From Halorubrum cibi (GTDB lineage: Archaea > Halobacteriota > Halobacteria > Halobacteriales > Haloferacaceae): 64,000 nt of DNA. Shown piece after piece: positions 8,799 to 18,399 of the stretch. The notes below the pieces were generated by a model. It worked only from the letters and a program-made list of their open reading frames with translations. It did not search any database and was not told the origin of the DNA. The DNA lies in the NCBI RefSeq assembly GCF_900182635.1, contig NZ_FXTD01000004.1, positions 186,001-250,000 on the forward strand, given 5' to 3'. The translations under genes and the position numbers were made by a program. Numbering within the stretch: position 1 is the stretch's first letter; the number at the start of each line of letters is the position of its first letter.

Positions 8799-8872
8799 GC
8801 CGGCGCGCCGACTCGCGCTCCCGTCGTCGGTTTCGTGCGAACTGTTAACGTCGTCGAACCGTAACCTCGTGT

Positions 8873-10102
8873 ATGGGAACACAAGGTCCGCAGAGCGACC
8901 CTCCAGACCTCGGCGACCTGACGGGGCAGATCCCCGACTCCGTCTGGCAGTACACGGCGCTGGCGTTCGCGCTGGTCGTCGGACTGGCGGTGCTGAGCCA
9001 GAGCCTCACCCTCGGGGTCGGCGTGCTGGCGATCCTCCTCGCGCTCGTCACGCTCGCCAGCGCGGTCGAGATCGTCGACGCCTACGACAAGGAGGCGCTG
9101 ACGGTGTTCGGCGAGTACCGGACGCTGCTCGATCCCGGCGTCCACCTCATCCCGCCGTTCGTCTCGCGGACGTACGCGTTCGACATGCGGACGCAGACGC
9201 TGGACGTGCCCCGTCAGGAGGCGATCACGCGGGACAACTCGCCGGTGACCGCGGACGCGGTCGTCTACATCAAAGTGATGGACGCGAAGAAGGCGTTCCT
9301 CGAGGTCGACGACTACAAGAAGGCGACCTCGAATCTGGCACAGACCACGCTCCGGGCCGTCCTCGGCGACATGGAGCTCGACGACACGCTCTCGCGGCGC
9401 GAGCAGATCAACGACCGGATCAACGAGGAGCTGGACGAGCCGACCGACGAGTGGGGGATCCGCGTCGAGGGCGTCGAGGTCCGCGAAGTGAGCCCCTCCG
9501 AGGAGGTCAAACGCGCCATGGAACAGCAGACCGGTGCGGAGCGCCGGCGTCGCGCGATGATCCTCGAGGCGCAGGGGGAACGGCGCTCGGCGGTCGAGCA
9601 GGCGGAGGGTGACAAGCAGTCGAACATCATCCGCGCGCAAGGGGAGAAACAGAGCCAGATCCTCGAGGCGCAGGGAGACGCCATCTCGACGGTGTTGCGA
9701 GCGCGGTCCGCGGAGTCGATGGGCGAACGCGCCATCATCGAGCGCGGCATGGACACCCTGGCGGCGATCGGGAAGGGCGACTCGACCACGTTCGTGTTGC
9801 CTCAGGAACTCACGAGCCTCGTCGGCCGCTACGGCAAGGCACTCTCCGGCTCCGATGTCCAACAGATGGACGGCCTCGAAGGCAAGGAGTTCGACGAGGA
9901 GACCGAACAGCTGCTCGGCCTCGACGACATCGAGAGCGCGCTCGAACAGCTCGATACGGTGGCCGACAGCGACCTCCGGACCGACGAGACGCGCGACGCG
10001 GACACGGCCCGCGACGTCGACCTCGCCCGGCAGGCGGAGGAAACGCGCGAGGCCGACCGCGACATCGAACTGGAGTCGGAGTCCGAGAGTCCGGGGCGCT
10101 GA
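8873..10102 (+). CDS. SPFH (stomatin/prohibitin) membrane protein
   Basis: A 409-residue protein. Two hydrophobic stretches at about residues 24-60 anchor it, followed by an SPFH/PHB domain (AYDKEALTVFGEYRTLLDPG, then QTLDVPRQEAITRDNSPV). A long helical region rich in Glu/Gln/Arg follows (RRRRAMILEAQGERRSAVEQ), and the C-terminal tail is acidic. Stomatin-like proteins oligomerise into membrane microdomain scaffolds; bacterial and archaeal members are often paired with an NfeD protease partner, but no such gene is adjacent. The ATG at 8873 is the only sensible start. Confidence 0.85.
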   Translation: MGTQGPQSDPPDLGDLTGQIPDSVWQYTALAFALVVGLAVLSQSLTLGVGVLAILLALVTLASAVEIVDAYDKEALTVFGEYRTLLDPGVHLIPPFVSRTYAFDMRTQTLDVPRQEAITRDNSPVTADAVVYIKVMDAKKAFLEVDDYKKATSNLAQTTLRAVLGDMELDDTLSRREQINDRINEELDEPTDEWGIRVEGVEVREVSPSEEVKRAMEQQTGAERRRRAMILEAQGERRSAVEQAEGDKQSNIIRAQGEKQSQILEAQGDAISTVLRARSAESMGERAIIERGMDTLAAIGKGDSTTFVLPQELTSLVGRYGKALSGSDVQQMDGLEGKEFDEETEQLLGLDDIESALEQLDTVADSDLRTDETRDADTARDVDLARQAEETREADRDIELESESESPGR

Positions 10103-10138
10103 GACGGGACGTCCGGCTCCCGGCGTACCCTCGGCGTC

Positions 10139-11131
10139 CTACCAGTCGAGCGAGCCGCCGGACTGGTACTCGGTCACCTGTCGCTCGAAGAAGTTTGCCT
10201 CGCGGTTCAAATCGACCGCCTCGGACATCCACGGGAACGGGTTCTCGGTCCCGTACGCCTCCTTCATTCCCAACTGGGTGAGTCGGCGGTCCGCGATGTA
10301 CTCGACGTACTCGATGAACCCCTCCGCGGACATCCCCATCAGGTCCGGCGGGCACGCCTCCGCGGCGTAGGCCGACTCGAGTTCGACCGCCTCGCGGACC
10401 AACCCGTCGATCTCCGCCTCGAACTCGTCGGTCCAGACGCCGGGGTTCTCCTCGCGGACCGTGTTGATCAGCTCGACCCCGAAGTTGAGGTGGAGCGACT
10501 CGTCGCGCATGATGTACTCGAACTGTTCCCCGACGCCGACCATCTTCCCGCGGCGCTTCAACGCGAGCATCATCGCGAAGCCGGCGTAGAAGAAGATCCC
10601 CTCCATGATCACGTAGAAGCCGACGAGGTCGCGGAGGAACTCGCGGACGTCCTCGTCGGTCTCGATCGTGAAGTCGGGGCGATCGATCGCGCGGGTCAGG
10701 TCGACGACGAACTCGTCTTTCGCCTCGATGGCGGGGATGCGGTCGTACATCCCGTAGAGGTACTCGGGCTCGAACCCGAGCGAGTCACAGCAGTAAATGA
10801 ACGTGTCCGTGTGGACCGCCTCCTCGTACGCCTGCCGGAGCAGGTACTGGCGACACTCCGGAGCGGTGACGTAGTCGTAGACGGCGAGGACGAGGTTGTT
10901 CGCGGTCAGCGACTCGGCCGTCGAGAAGAAGCCGAGGTTCCACTCGACGAGCCGGCGCTCGGCGTCCGTCAACTCGTCGCCCTCCCACTGGTGGACGTCG
11001 TCCGCCATCGGGATCTCCTCGGGCACCCAGTTGTTGTTGACGCCGTCGCGGTAGTACTCGCGGGCCCAGTCGTAGTCGATCGGGAGGATCTTGTTCGGGT
11101 CGTGCTGGCTGTCGGTGTTGATGAGCGGCAT
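10139..11131 (-). CDS. nrdB: Ribonucleotide reductase small subunit, class Ic-like (Phe at the radical site)
   Basis: A 330-residue di-metal carboxylate R2 subunit that generates the oxidising equivalent for NrdA to make deoxyribonucleotides. Likely metal ligands are E73, E104, H107, E177, E211 and H214. The residue four after H107 is F111 (EEAVHTDTF), where canonical R2 carries the radical Tyr. All these positions equal the chlamydial class Ic residues (E89, E120, H123, F127, E193, E227, H230) minus 16, which argues for a Mn/Fe-type cofactor; this is inference. It is downstream of nrdA in the same direction, separated by a GT-rich repeat, so the two are probably co-transcribed. Confidence 0.92.
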   Translation of the reverse strand: MPLINTDSQHDPNKILPIDYDWAREYYRDGVNNNWVPEEIPMADDVHQWEGDELTDAERRLVEWNLGFFSTAESLTANNLVLAVYDYVTAPECRQYLLRQAYEEAVHTDTFIYCCDSLGFEPEYLYGMYDRIPAIEAKDEFVVDLTRAIDRPDFTIETDEDVREFLRDLVGFYVIMEGIFFYAGFAMMLALKRRGKMVGVGEQFEYIMRDESLHLNFGVELINTVREENPGVWTDEFEAEIDGLVREAVELESAYAAEACPPDLMGMSAEGFIEYVEYIADRRLTQLGMKEAYGTENPFPWMSEAVDLNREANFFERQVTEYQSGGSLDW

Positions 11132-11204
11132 GGTGTGTGTCGTGTGGGGTGTGGTTCGTGTGGGATGTGTGGTTCGTGTGGTTCGTGTGGGACGTGTGAG
11201 ACGT
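11132..11204. repeat. GT-rich low-complexity tandem repeat between nrdA and nrdB
   Basis: The spacer just upstream of the nrdB start is built from variants of GTGTGGTTCGTGTGGG, with GGTTCGTGTG occurring several times. On the coding (minus) strand it is a C/A-rich run that would be unstructured RNA. It leaves no room for a TATA box close to nrdB, consistent with co-transcription from nrdA. Such slippage-prone tracts vary rapidly in length. Confidence 0.7.
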
Positions 11205-11239
11205 GCGGTACGGTGTCGGCTGCCGTTCGCTCCTCCGAC

Positions 11240-13837
11240 TCACTGACAGGCGTCGCAGGTCGGGTCCTCGACGGTCGGGAGCCCGTCGACGCGGTTCCCG
11301 CCGCTCTCGTCGCTCTCGTCGTCGGCGGCGGCCTCCGCGTCGCCGCCGGGCTCGTCGTCCGCCTCATCTCCGCCGTCGAACCCGCCGCCGCGCGACTGCG
11401 TGTCGTCGTACTCGGCCATGTCCAGCGTCGACTGCTCGATGCTCGACGCGCCGAGCGTGCGCAGGTAGTAGGTCGTCTTCAGCCCCAGATCCCAGGCGGT
11501 CCGATACACGTCGTCGAGCAGCGAGCCGTCCGTCGACGGGAAGAAGACGTTGTGCGACTGGCTCTGGTCGATCCACGCGCCGCGGCGCGCGGTGAGCCGG
11601 AGCTGGTGGCGCGGGTCGATCTCGAACGCGCCGCGGTAGAGGTCGGAGAGCTCGCCGGGTAAGTCGAGGTCGCCGACCGCGCCGTCGTGGTACTTCAGGC
11701 GGTCGAGCGCCTCCGATCCCCACTGCCCCTCGGCTTTGAGATCGGCGACGAGCCGCTCGTTGACGACGGTGAAGTCGCCGGACATGTTGGATTTGACGTA
11801 GAGGTTCGAGTACAGCGGCTCGATCGACGGGGAGGTGCCCGCGATGGTCGAGATGGTCGCCGTGGGTGCGACCGCGGTGGTGTTGGAGTTGCGCATGCCG
11901 TGTTCGGCGATCCGCTCGCGGACCGTGTCCCACTCGAGGGTCTCCTCGCGGGCGACGGGGACCTCCCGGCCGCGCTCCTCGGCGAGGAGGTCGAGGGTGT
12001 CCTGCGGGAGGAGATCCCGGTCCCACTTCGAGCCCTCGAAGGAGTCGTACGCGCCGCGCTCGGCCGCCAGCTTCGCGGAGTTGTCGATCGCGTGGTAGCC
12101 CAGCAGCTCGCCCGCTCGTCCGGCGAACTCGAGCGCGCGCTCGGAGTTCATCGGGACGCGCGCGAGCTGGAGCGCCTCGTGGAAACCCATCATCCCGAGT
12201 CCGATGGGTCGGTGGCGCGTGTTGGAGCGCTCTGCCTTCTCCGTCGGGTAGAAGTTGAGGTCGACGACGTTGTCGAGCATCCGCATCGCGGTCTCGGAGG
12301 TGTCGGCGAACAGCTCGGCGTCGAGTTCGGCCGCCTCGCCGTCGACGCCGACGGCGACCCCTCCGCCCGCGTCCCCGTCCGCCCCGTCGCCCCGCGCCGC
12401 GACCGCGACGTCGTCGGGGGCGGGATGGGCCTCGGCGTCGCCGCGGAACGTCATGTGGCGCGCGAGGTTGACCGAGCCGAGGTTACAGACGGCGGTCTCC
12501 TCCTCGCTCGTGTTGAGCGTGATCTCCGTACAGAGGTTCGAGGAGTTGACGACGCCGACGTGATCCTGCGGCGACCGGACGTTACACGGGTCCTTGAACG
12601 TGATCCACGGGTGGCCCGTCTCGAAGAGCCGGGTGAGCGTCTCGCGCCAGAGCTCGCTCGCGTCGACGGTCTCGTACTGGCGTAACTCGCCGTTCTTCGC
12701 GGCCTCCTCGTACTTCTCGTACAGCTCCTCGAACTCCTCGCCGTAGGTCCCGTGGAGCTCCGGCACCTCGTCGGGCGAGAACAGCGTCCACTCCGCGTCG
12801 GCCTCGACCCGCTTCATGAACAGGTCGGGAACCCACGCCGCGGTGTTCATGTCGTGGGTGCGGCGGCGCTCGTCGCCGGTGTTCCGGCGGAGGTCGATGA
12901 ACGACGGGAAGTCCAGATGCCACGCCTCGAGGTAGGCGGCCGCGGCCCCCCGACGCTTCCCGGAGCGGTTGATCGCGCCGGTCACGTCGTTGGAGATCTT
13001 GAGGAAGGGGACCGTCCCGGTCGACTCGACGCCGGTCGAGGAGACTAACGCGCCGTCGGCCCGGAGCGGGGTCCAGTCGTTGCCGAGCCCGCCGGACCAC
13101 TTCGAGAGCTTCGCATGCTCCTTGTACGCCTCGAATATCCCCTCGAGGTCGTCGGGGACGGTGGTGAGGTAACACGAGGAGAGCTGCGGGTGGGTCGTCC
13201 CGGCGTGGAACAGCGTCGGCGTCGAGTGGACGAACCGCAGCGTCGAGAGGACCTCGTAGAACTCCTCGGCGCGCGCGGCCCGCTCCGACTCGTCCTCCCG
13301 GAGCGCGACCCCCATCGCCACCCGCATCCAGAAGACCTGCGGGAGCTCGAACGGCTCCGAATCCGGCTCCCGGAGGTAGTAGCGCTGCTCGAGCGTGTCG
13401 AGCGCGGTGTACTCGAACAGCTCGTCGCGCGCCGGTTCCAGCGCCTCCGCCAGCCGATCGAGGTCGTACTCGCCCATCCGTTCGTCGAGGAGTTCCGCCC
13501 CGAGGCCGCGGTCGATCGCCTCGCGGAAGGAGTCGCGGTACGCCGCCGCGAGCTCGCCCTCGTCGTCGGGCGGGCGCTCGCCGGTCACCCGACGGACGTA
13601 GTCCTCGCGGGCGACGCGGGCCGCCATCGCGTCGTAGGCGGGGTCGCGTTCGATCCGCGCGGTGAGCGCGTCGACAGTCGCCTCGGCCACCTCGTCGGCG
13701 TCGGCCCCGTCGTAGAGCGCGCGCTCGATCTCGGCGACCAGCCGGTCGCGTTCGTCGGCATCCAGTACGTCCTCGTTCCCCTCTCGGGCTCTGTCGAGTA
13801 GGTCGCGAACCGCGGTGTCGTGTGTCGTCGTGCTCAT
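11240..13837 (-). CDS. nrdA: Ribonucleotide reductase large subunit
   Basis: An 865-residue catalytic subunit reducing ribonucleoside diphosphates. Visible are an N-terminal ATP-cone-like helical region, SSCYLTTVPDD with the first active-site Cys, the loop KWSGGLGNDW, the finger-loop motif VNSSNLCTEI with the radical Cys, VCNLGSVNLARHM with the second redox Cys, the Tyr pair in KTTYYLRTLG, and a C-terminal CDAC that would shuttle reducing equivalents. A haloarchaeal Gly/Ala/Asp-rich insert follows NLARHM. The ATG at 13837 (MSTTTHDTAVRD) was chosen; a longer frame would need a TTG at 13978. The next gene downstream is nrdB. Confidence 0.93.
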   Translation of the reverse strand: MSTTTHDTAVRDLLDRAREGNEDVLDADERDRLVAEIERALYDGADADEVAEATVDALTARIERDPAYDAMAARVAREDYVRRVTGERPPDDEGELAAAYRDSFREAIDRGLGAELLDERMGEYDLDRLAEALEPARDELFEYTALDTLEQRYYLREPDSEPFELPQVFWMRVAMGVALREDESERAARAEEFYEVLSTLRFVHSTPTLFHAGTTHPQLSSCYLTTVPDDLEGIFEAYKEHAKLSKWSGGLGNDWTPLRADGALVSSTGVESTGTVPFLKISNDVTGAINRSGKRRGAAAAYLEAWHLDFPSFIDLRRNTGDERRRTHDMNTAAWVPDLFMKRVEADAEWTLFSPDEVPELHGTYGEEFEELYEKYEEAAKNGELRQYETVDASELWRETLTRLFETGHPWITFKDPCNVRSPQDHVGVVNSSNLCTEITLNTSEEETAVCNLGSVNLARHMTFRGDAEAHPAPDDVAVAARGDGADGDAGGGVAVGVDGEAAELDAELFADTSETAMRMLDNVVDLNFYPTEKAERSNTRHRPIGLGMMGFHEALQLARVPMNSERALEFAGRAGELLGYHAIDNSAKLAAERGAYDSFEGSKWDRDLLPQDTLDLLAEERGREVPVAREETLEWDTVRERIAEHGMRNSNTTAVAPTATISTIAGTSPSIEPLYSNLYVKSNMSGDFTVVNERLVADLKAEGQWGSEALDRLKYHDGAVGDLDLPGELSDLYRGAFEIDPRHQLRLTARRGAWIDQSQSHNVFFPSTDGSLLDDVYRTAWDLGLKTTYYLRTLGASSIEQSTLDMAEYDDTQSRGGGFDGGDEADDEPGGDAEAAADDESDESGGNRVDGLPTVEDPTCDACQ

Positions 13838-13997
13838 GTGTGTTCTGGGATTCCACGGGCCGGCGTGCCGGACGGCGTCGCCACTCGCGGTGCGTTCCTC
13901 ATCCGGCGCGAGCGTGCTGCTACCCGTGGAAACCGGGGGAATCGCTCCGGACGAACCGTCCCGTGTGAACCGTGTCAAACGTCTCCGGCCGCATCGA

Positions 13998-14006
13998 CAT
14001 AAACAT
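13998..14006 (-). promoter_or_regulatory. TATA-like element for nrdA
   Basis: Minus-strand ATGTTTATG lies in an AT-rich patch (about 13995-14045) within the otherwise G+C-rich 298-base gap between nrdA and the membrane-protein gene. Transcription would start near 13972, leaving a leader of about 135 nt before the nrdA ATG, unusually long for this genome and a place for regulation. The rest of the gap shows nothing recognisable. Confidence 0.4.
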
Positions 14007-14135
14007 TACCAACAGGATTTCAGTAATACAAATACAGTTGTTTAGCGCACAACTGAGCCCGTGTTGTCGCGAGTCGCTCGCGGCCCGAACCCGACGGTCC
14101 ACGTTCGACCGGGACTCGTCCCCGGCCGGCGCGGC

Positions 14136-14702
14136 TCACGGCCGCCAGCCCTCGGCGTCGAGGGTCCACAGGAGCGCGATCGCGAGCCCGCCGCCGAGCA
14201 GTCCCGCGGCCAGCGCGAGGGCGGGCGCGGGCGCGAGACCGACTCCGACGAACAGGAGGACGGCTCCGGCGAGCAGCGCGATCGTGTCCTCGCGGGTCGC
14301 CCCGAGGACGACGGGCGCGAGCGATCCGCCGATGGCCGCGCCGGCGACGACGAACGGCGTCACGCCCGAGACGCGCAGCGCCGGCACCGAGACGGCGGCG
14401 GGACCGACGTCGACGCCGAGGGCGACGCCGACGGCGACGCCGACCAGAGGCGACGCGAGGCTCGCGCGTGGGCTCAGCGTCCGACCGCGGACGGCCGCGA
14501 TCCCCGAGAGGAGCGTCACCGCCCCGGCGGCCACGAGCGCGGGCGGGGCCAGCCCGATCAGCGACCGCGGCTCCGCGAGCGCCGGAATCGCCGCGTCGGC
14601 GGTGACGGACCGAAGCGCGAGCGGTTGGGCGAGAAGTAGCGCCGCGATGACGAGTTGGACCGCCCCGAGCGCGCGGCGGGAGACGGAGGTGTCGGAGGTC
14701 AT
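14136..14702 (-). CDS. Hypothetical multi-pass membrane protein
   Basis: A 188-residue, Ala/Val/Gly-rich protein with about six predicted transmembrane helices, for example LGAVQLVIAALLLAQPLAL, LVAAGAVTLLSGIAAV, PFVVAGAAIGGSLAPVVLGA and the C-terminal ALALAAGLLGGGLAIALLW. No family was recognised and no catalytic motif is visible. The ATG at 14702 (MTSDTSVSRR) gives a short cytoplasmic N-terminus; the longer frame to 14783 reads through a G+C-rich spacer. It follows the lipoprotein gene at 14788-15315 in the same direction, so the two may be co-transcribed. Confidence 0.65.
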   Translation of the reverse strand: MTSDTSVSRRALGAVQLVIAALLLAQPLALRSVTADAAIPALAEPRSLIGLAPPALVAAGAVTLLSGIAAVRGRTLSPRASLASPLVGVAVGVALGVDVGPAAVSVPALRVSGVTPFVVAGAAIGGSLAPVVLGATREDTIALLAGAVLLFVGVGLAPAPALALAAGLLGGGLAIALLWTLDAEGWRP

Positions 14703-14787
14703 ATTCGTGCGACACCAGCGGGGCGTATATATTCGCCGAACCGCTCGAAGGCGTCGCCGGCTCCGCCGGCCGCGAGGGGCCACCGGT

Positions 14788-15315
14788 TCAGACCGTGACC
14801 CCGGCGCGGTCGCCCTCGATCGACACGACGACGCGCTCCGGCGGCCCGCGCTCGTCGGTCAGCCGGACGAGGAGCGTGTGGACCACGAGGTCGTCCTCGT
14901 CGCCCGGACGGTGACCGATCTCGTCGGCCGCGACCCGCAGCGCGCGGTCGCCGATCCGGCTCACCGACCCCAGGCGGACGTCGAGCCCCGGCGGGGCCAG
15001 CCGCTGGGCGATCACGAGCACGGCGTCTCCCGCGTCGTCGACGAACGGCGTCGATCCGACGAACGACAGCGTCCGCTCGGCGCCCGGGCGGATCGCCCGC
15101 CTCGCGGCCGCGGCCGACCGAAACGAGAGGGCGTGCGTCAAAAGCTCGGGCGGCTGGGTGCGAACGCTCTCTTCGGGAACCAGCGGGTCGGCGTCCACGT
15201 ACCGACTCCTGACCCCGATGTCTCCCGGCGCCGACGCCGCGAGGTCGTGGACGCGGTCCGTACACCCCGCGGTCGCGACGGCGAGGGCACCGGCAACGAC
15301 CGCGCGACGATACAT
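14788..15315 (-). CDS. Hypothetical lipoprotein
   Basis: A 175-residue protein with a short hydrophobic signal and lipobox (MYRRAVVAGALAVATAGC), so it is probably exported and lipid-anchored. The mature part is a small mixed alpha/beta domain with no recognised motif; it contains LSFVGSTPFVDDAGDAVLVI and a C-terminal VVSIEGDRAGVTV. It lies upstream of, and in the same direction as, the multi-pass membrane protein gene, suggesting a shared envelope role. Function unknown. Confidence 0.65.
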   Translation of the reverse strand: MYRRAVVAGALAVATAGCTDRVHDLAASAPGDIGVRSRYVDADPLVPEESVRTQPPELLTHALSFRSAAAARRAIRPGAERTLSFVGSTPFVDDAGDAVLVIAQRLAPPGLDVRLGSVSRIGDRALRVAADEIGHRPGDEDDLVVHTLLVRLTDERGPPERVVVSIEGDRAGVTV

Positions 15316-15382
15316 GCTCTCCGGTCGGTCGTCCGCCGATAAAAACTCCGTCGCCGAGGGTCGCTCGCGTGATAATCGGCCG

Positions 15383-15634
15383 TCATCCCGACGTCGACGC
15401 CGAGACGCCCCACGAGATCCGGTCCCAGGTCCGCTCGTAGAGGTAGTACGTCCCGGTCTTCACGACGTTCGCGACGATCCCGATGTTCACCGCGTCACTG
15501 ACGTCCCCCACGACCGCCCACGCGACGGTCACGGTGACGAGGACCATGATCAGCCGGTAACAGAGCGTCTTCACGATCGCGCGCCGCCGCGCCTGGAGCG
15601 CCGATCCCGCGAGGTGGTCCCCGAACATACGCAT
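15383..15634 (-). CDS. DUF2061 family membrane protein
   Basis: An 83-residue protein matching the DUF2061 pattern: RRRAIVKTLCYRLIMVLVT, a second hydrophobic helix VNIGIVANVVKTGTYYLYE, and RTWDRISWG near the end. Family members are short two-helix membrane proteins of unknown function, sometimes fused to or near sulfate-assimilation genes. Two ATGs lie two codons apart at the start (MRM); the first was taken. No operon partner is obvious. Confidence 0.78.
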   Translation of the reverse strand: MRMFGDHLAGSALQARRRAIVKTLCYRLIMVLVTVTVAWAVVGDVSDAVNIGIVANVVKTGTYYLYERTWDRISWGVSASTSG

Positions 15635-15745
15635 TCGTGGGACCGTAGGAACTAAGTAACTTCTATCGGCTACGGTTTCGATTCTATGTAATCTCTTTCG
15701 GGTTCATTACTCCGTGACGACCGACACGACGAAACCGATCTCCGG

Positions 15746-17800
15746 TCACTCCTCGAGCATCGGCGCGGGAACCCCCTCCTCGTCGCCGTCGAGTTCGAAC
15801 GCCCGGCGTAGCTCCGCGATCCGGTCGCGGATGTCGGCGGCCAGCTCGAACTCCAGGTTACTCGCGGCCTCGTTCATCCGGTCTTCGAGCGCCTCGATCC
15901 GCGCTTCCGCCTCCTCTTCGCCCTCCACGTCGCCGACGCTCACGCCGCTGGTGTCCGTCTTCGAGCCCGGTAGGTTCGTCTCGCCGACCGGCTTGTCAAT
16001 GGTGGTCGCCTCGTGGCCGTGCTCGGCGTTGTACTCGAGTTGGATCTCGCGGCGGCGCTGGGTCTCCTCGATGGCGGCCTCCATCGAGTCCGTGACCCGG
16101 TCCGCGTAGAGGACCACCTCGCCGTTGACGTTGCGGGCGGCCCGTCCCATCGTCTGGACGAGAGTCGTGGTGGAGCGTAAGAACCCCTCCTGGTCGGCGT
16201 CGAGGATGGCGACGAGGCTCACCTCCGGAATGTCGAGGCCCTCCCGCAGCAGGTTGATCCCGACGAGCACGTCGATGTTGCCGAGTCGGAGGTCGCGGAT
16301 GATCTCGTGACGCTCCAGGGTGTCCGTCTCGTCGTGCATGTACGCCACGTCGATTCCCGCCTCCTCGAAGTACTCCGTGAGGTCCTCTGCCATGCGCTTC
16401 GTGAGCGTGGTGACGAGGACGCGCTCGTCGCGCTCGATGCGCTCGTCGACCCGCTCGAGGAGGTCCTCGACCTGTCCGGTCGCGCCGGTCACCTCCACCT
16501 TCGGATCGACGAGGTGGGTCGGCCGGACGATCTGTTCGACGACGTTCGCCGACTCCTCGCGCTCGTACTCGCTCGGCGTCGCGGAGACGTACAGCGTCCG
16601 GTCGGCCTTCTCCTCGAACTCCTCGAACGTCAGCGGGCGGTTGTCGTAGGCGGTCGGGAGCCGGAACCCGTTCTCGACGAGCGAGTCCTTGCGGGACTTG
16701 TCCCCCTCGTACTGCCCTTTGATCTGGGGGATCGTCTGGTGTGACTCGTCGATGACGGTGAGGAAGTCGTCGGGGAAGTAGTCGAGAAGCGTGTAGGGGG
16801 CGTCGCCGGGGTCGCGGTCGTCCATGTGGACGGAGTAGTTCTCGATGCCCGAGCAGTAGCCCGCCTCCCGGAGCATCTCGACGTCGAAGGTGGTGCGCTC
16901 CTCGATTCGCTGGGCCGCGACGAGGTCGCCCTCCCGCTCGAAGTGCGCCACGCGCTTCTCCATCAGCTCTTCTATCTCCGCGATCGCCTGCTCCAGCTTG
17001 TCGTCGGGGATCGAGTAGTGCTCGGCGGGGTGGAGCATCACCGCGGGCTCCTCGCTCACGACCTCGCCCTTCATCGGGTCGACTTTCACCATCCGGTCTA
17101 TCTCCTCGCCCCACAGCTCGACGCGGACCGCGTACCGGCCGTACATCGGGTAGATCTCGACGGTATCGCCGCGCACCCGGAAGGTGCCCTGCGTGAAGTC
17201 CACGTCGTTGCGCTCGTAGTTCAGGTCGACCAGGTCCGCGAGCAGCCCCTCGCGACCGACCTCCTCGCCGACCTCCAGCCGGAGGGCCATCTCGCGGTAG
17301 TTCTCGGGGTCGCCGAGCCCGTAGATGGCCGAGACCGAGGCGACGACGATGACGTCGTCTCGCGTCAACAGGGAGCGGGTCGCGGAGTGCCGCAGCCGGT
17401 CGATCTCCTCGTTTATCGACATCTCCTTGTCGATGAACGTGTCCGTCTGCTCGACGTACGCCTCCGGCTGGTAGTAGTCGTAGTAGGAGACGAAGTACTC
17501 GACGGCGTTGTCCGGGAAGAGCTCGCGGAACTCCTCGTACAGCTGGGCGGCGAGCGTCTTGTTGTGTGCCAACACGAGGGTAGGCTGGTCCAACTCCTCG
17601 GCGACCCACGAGACCGTGTTGGTCTTGCCGGAGCCGGTGACGCCGAGCAGCGTCTGCTTTTTGGCGCCCGCCTCGAACCCCTCCACGAGCTGCTCTATCG
17701 CCTCGGGCTGGTCGCCCGCGGGCTCGAACGGGGCGTCCACCCGAAACGGTCGGTCGGCGGTCGGGCGGTCCTCCGAGAGGGGGGAGTCGGCGTCGCTCAC
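15746..17800 (-). CDS. uvrB: UvrABC excision repair helicase subunit UvrB
   Basis: A 684-residue nucleotide excision repair protein. Visible are Walker [10 protein letters not shown], the beta-hairpin region [20 protein letters not shown] that clamps damaged [23 protein letters not shown] (motif II), helicase motifs V/VI ([29 protein letters not shown]), and a C-terminal UVR domain ([20 protein letters not shown]) that contacts UvrC. It is bacterial in origin but common in haloarchaea. The start chosen is GTG at 17800 ([13 protein letters not shown]), because the 48 codons upstream are Arg/Pro-rich and read across the promoter of the divergent gene at 17938. Confidence 0.95.
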   Translation of the reverse strand: MSDADSPLSEDRPTADRPFRVDAPFEPAGDQPEAIEQLVEGFEAGAKKQTLLGVTGSGKTNTVSWVAEELDQPTLVLAHNKTLAAQLYEEFRELFPDNAVEYFVSYYDYYQPEAYVEQTDTFIDKEMSINEEIDRLRHSATRSLLTRDDVIVVASVSAIYGLGDPENYREMALRLEVGEEVGREGLLADLVDLNYERNDVDFTQGTFRVRGDTVEIYPMYGRYAVRVELWGEEIDRMVKVDPMKGEVVSEEPAVMLHPAEHYSIPDDKLEQAIAEIEELMEKRVAHFEREGDLVAAQRIEERTTFDVEMLREAGYCSGIENYSVHMDDRDPGDAPYTLLDYFPDDFLTVIDESHQTIPQIKGQYEGDKSRKDSLVENGFRLPTAYDNRPLTFEEFEEKADRTLYVSATPSEYEREESANVVEQIVRPTHLVDPKVEVTGATGQVEDLLERVDERIERDERVLVTTLTKRMAEDLTEYFEEAGIDVAYMHDETDTLERHEIIRDLRLGNIDVLVGINLLREGLDIPEVSLVAILDADQEGFLRSTTTLVQTMGRAARNVNGEVVLYADRVTDSMEAAIEETQRRREIQLEYNAEHGHEATTIDKPVGETNLPGSKTDTSGVSVGDVEGEEEAEARIEALEDRMNEAASNLEFELAADIRDRIAELRRAFELDGDEEGVPAPMLEE

Positions 17801-17937
17801 GATACGCCTCGTTGGTGGCCGAGACACTTGAGCGGCGCGCCCGGGGCGGCGGCTCGGGCGGCCTCGTGTCCTCTTCGAACCGAAGATCCACTCCCGTCGA
17901 ACCGAAGACCTACCCTCCTCGAACCGAAAGGGGACCC

Positions 17938-18303
17938 GTGTCACCCGCGTTCGCGCTCGTCATCACGTTCGGCGCGCTGCTGTTTCCGGTCGTCTGGGTC
18001 GCGACCGGCGCGTGGGTCGTCCTCGACGCCCGCGCCCGCGGGAGCGCCCACCCGTTCCTTTGGGGCGTCCTCGCACCGCTCTCCGGGATCCTCCTGCTGT
18101 ACTACATGCTCTGGTGGCGTCGCGGGCACGCCCGAGAGGCGGACCCGTCCCGGTGGGAGCGACGCGCCGCGGTCGTCGCGCTCGCCGGGTTCGGCGGGCT
18201 CATCGGTAGCATCGCCGCGTCGCCCGCCGACCCGGTCGTTCAGATGCTCGCGTGGCCCGTCGTCTTCGTCTGTTGTCTCCCCGTCGCGTCCCGGCTGATC
18301 TGA
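17938..18303 (+). CDS. Hypothetical small membrane protein
   Basis: A 121-residue protein with three to four hydrophobic helices: [56 protein letters not shown] and a C-terminal [17 protein letters not shown]. No domain recognised. A GTG at 17938 ([10 protein letters not shown]) gives a clean membrane topology; the earlier ATG at 17812 would add 42 Arg/Ser/Pro-rich residues overlapping the uvrB promoter region. The gene precedes hisG by about 100 bases. Confidence 0.6.
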   Translation: MSPAFALVITFGALLFPVVWVATGAWVVLDARARGSAHPFLWGVLAPLSGILLLYYMLWWRRGHAREADPSRWERRAAVVALAGFGGLIGSIAASPADPVVQMLAWPVVFVCCLPVASRLI

Positions 18304-18399
18304 GCGTACGAGCCGGATCGCTCGTGTGACCGCGGTCGCCCCGCGATCGCTACCGCCGCCGGACGAAAACGTTTCCCCCTCGCCGCGCGACCCTTCGGC

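Noticed and set aside
13838-13978. N-terminal extension of NrdA from a TTG at 13978
   Set aside because: The TTG sits at leaderless distance from a TATA-like element, but the extra 47 residues are not family-like and the ATG at 13837 gives a normal start. Kept only as a long-leader possibility.
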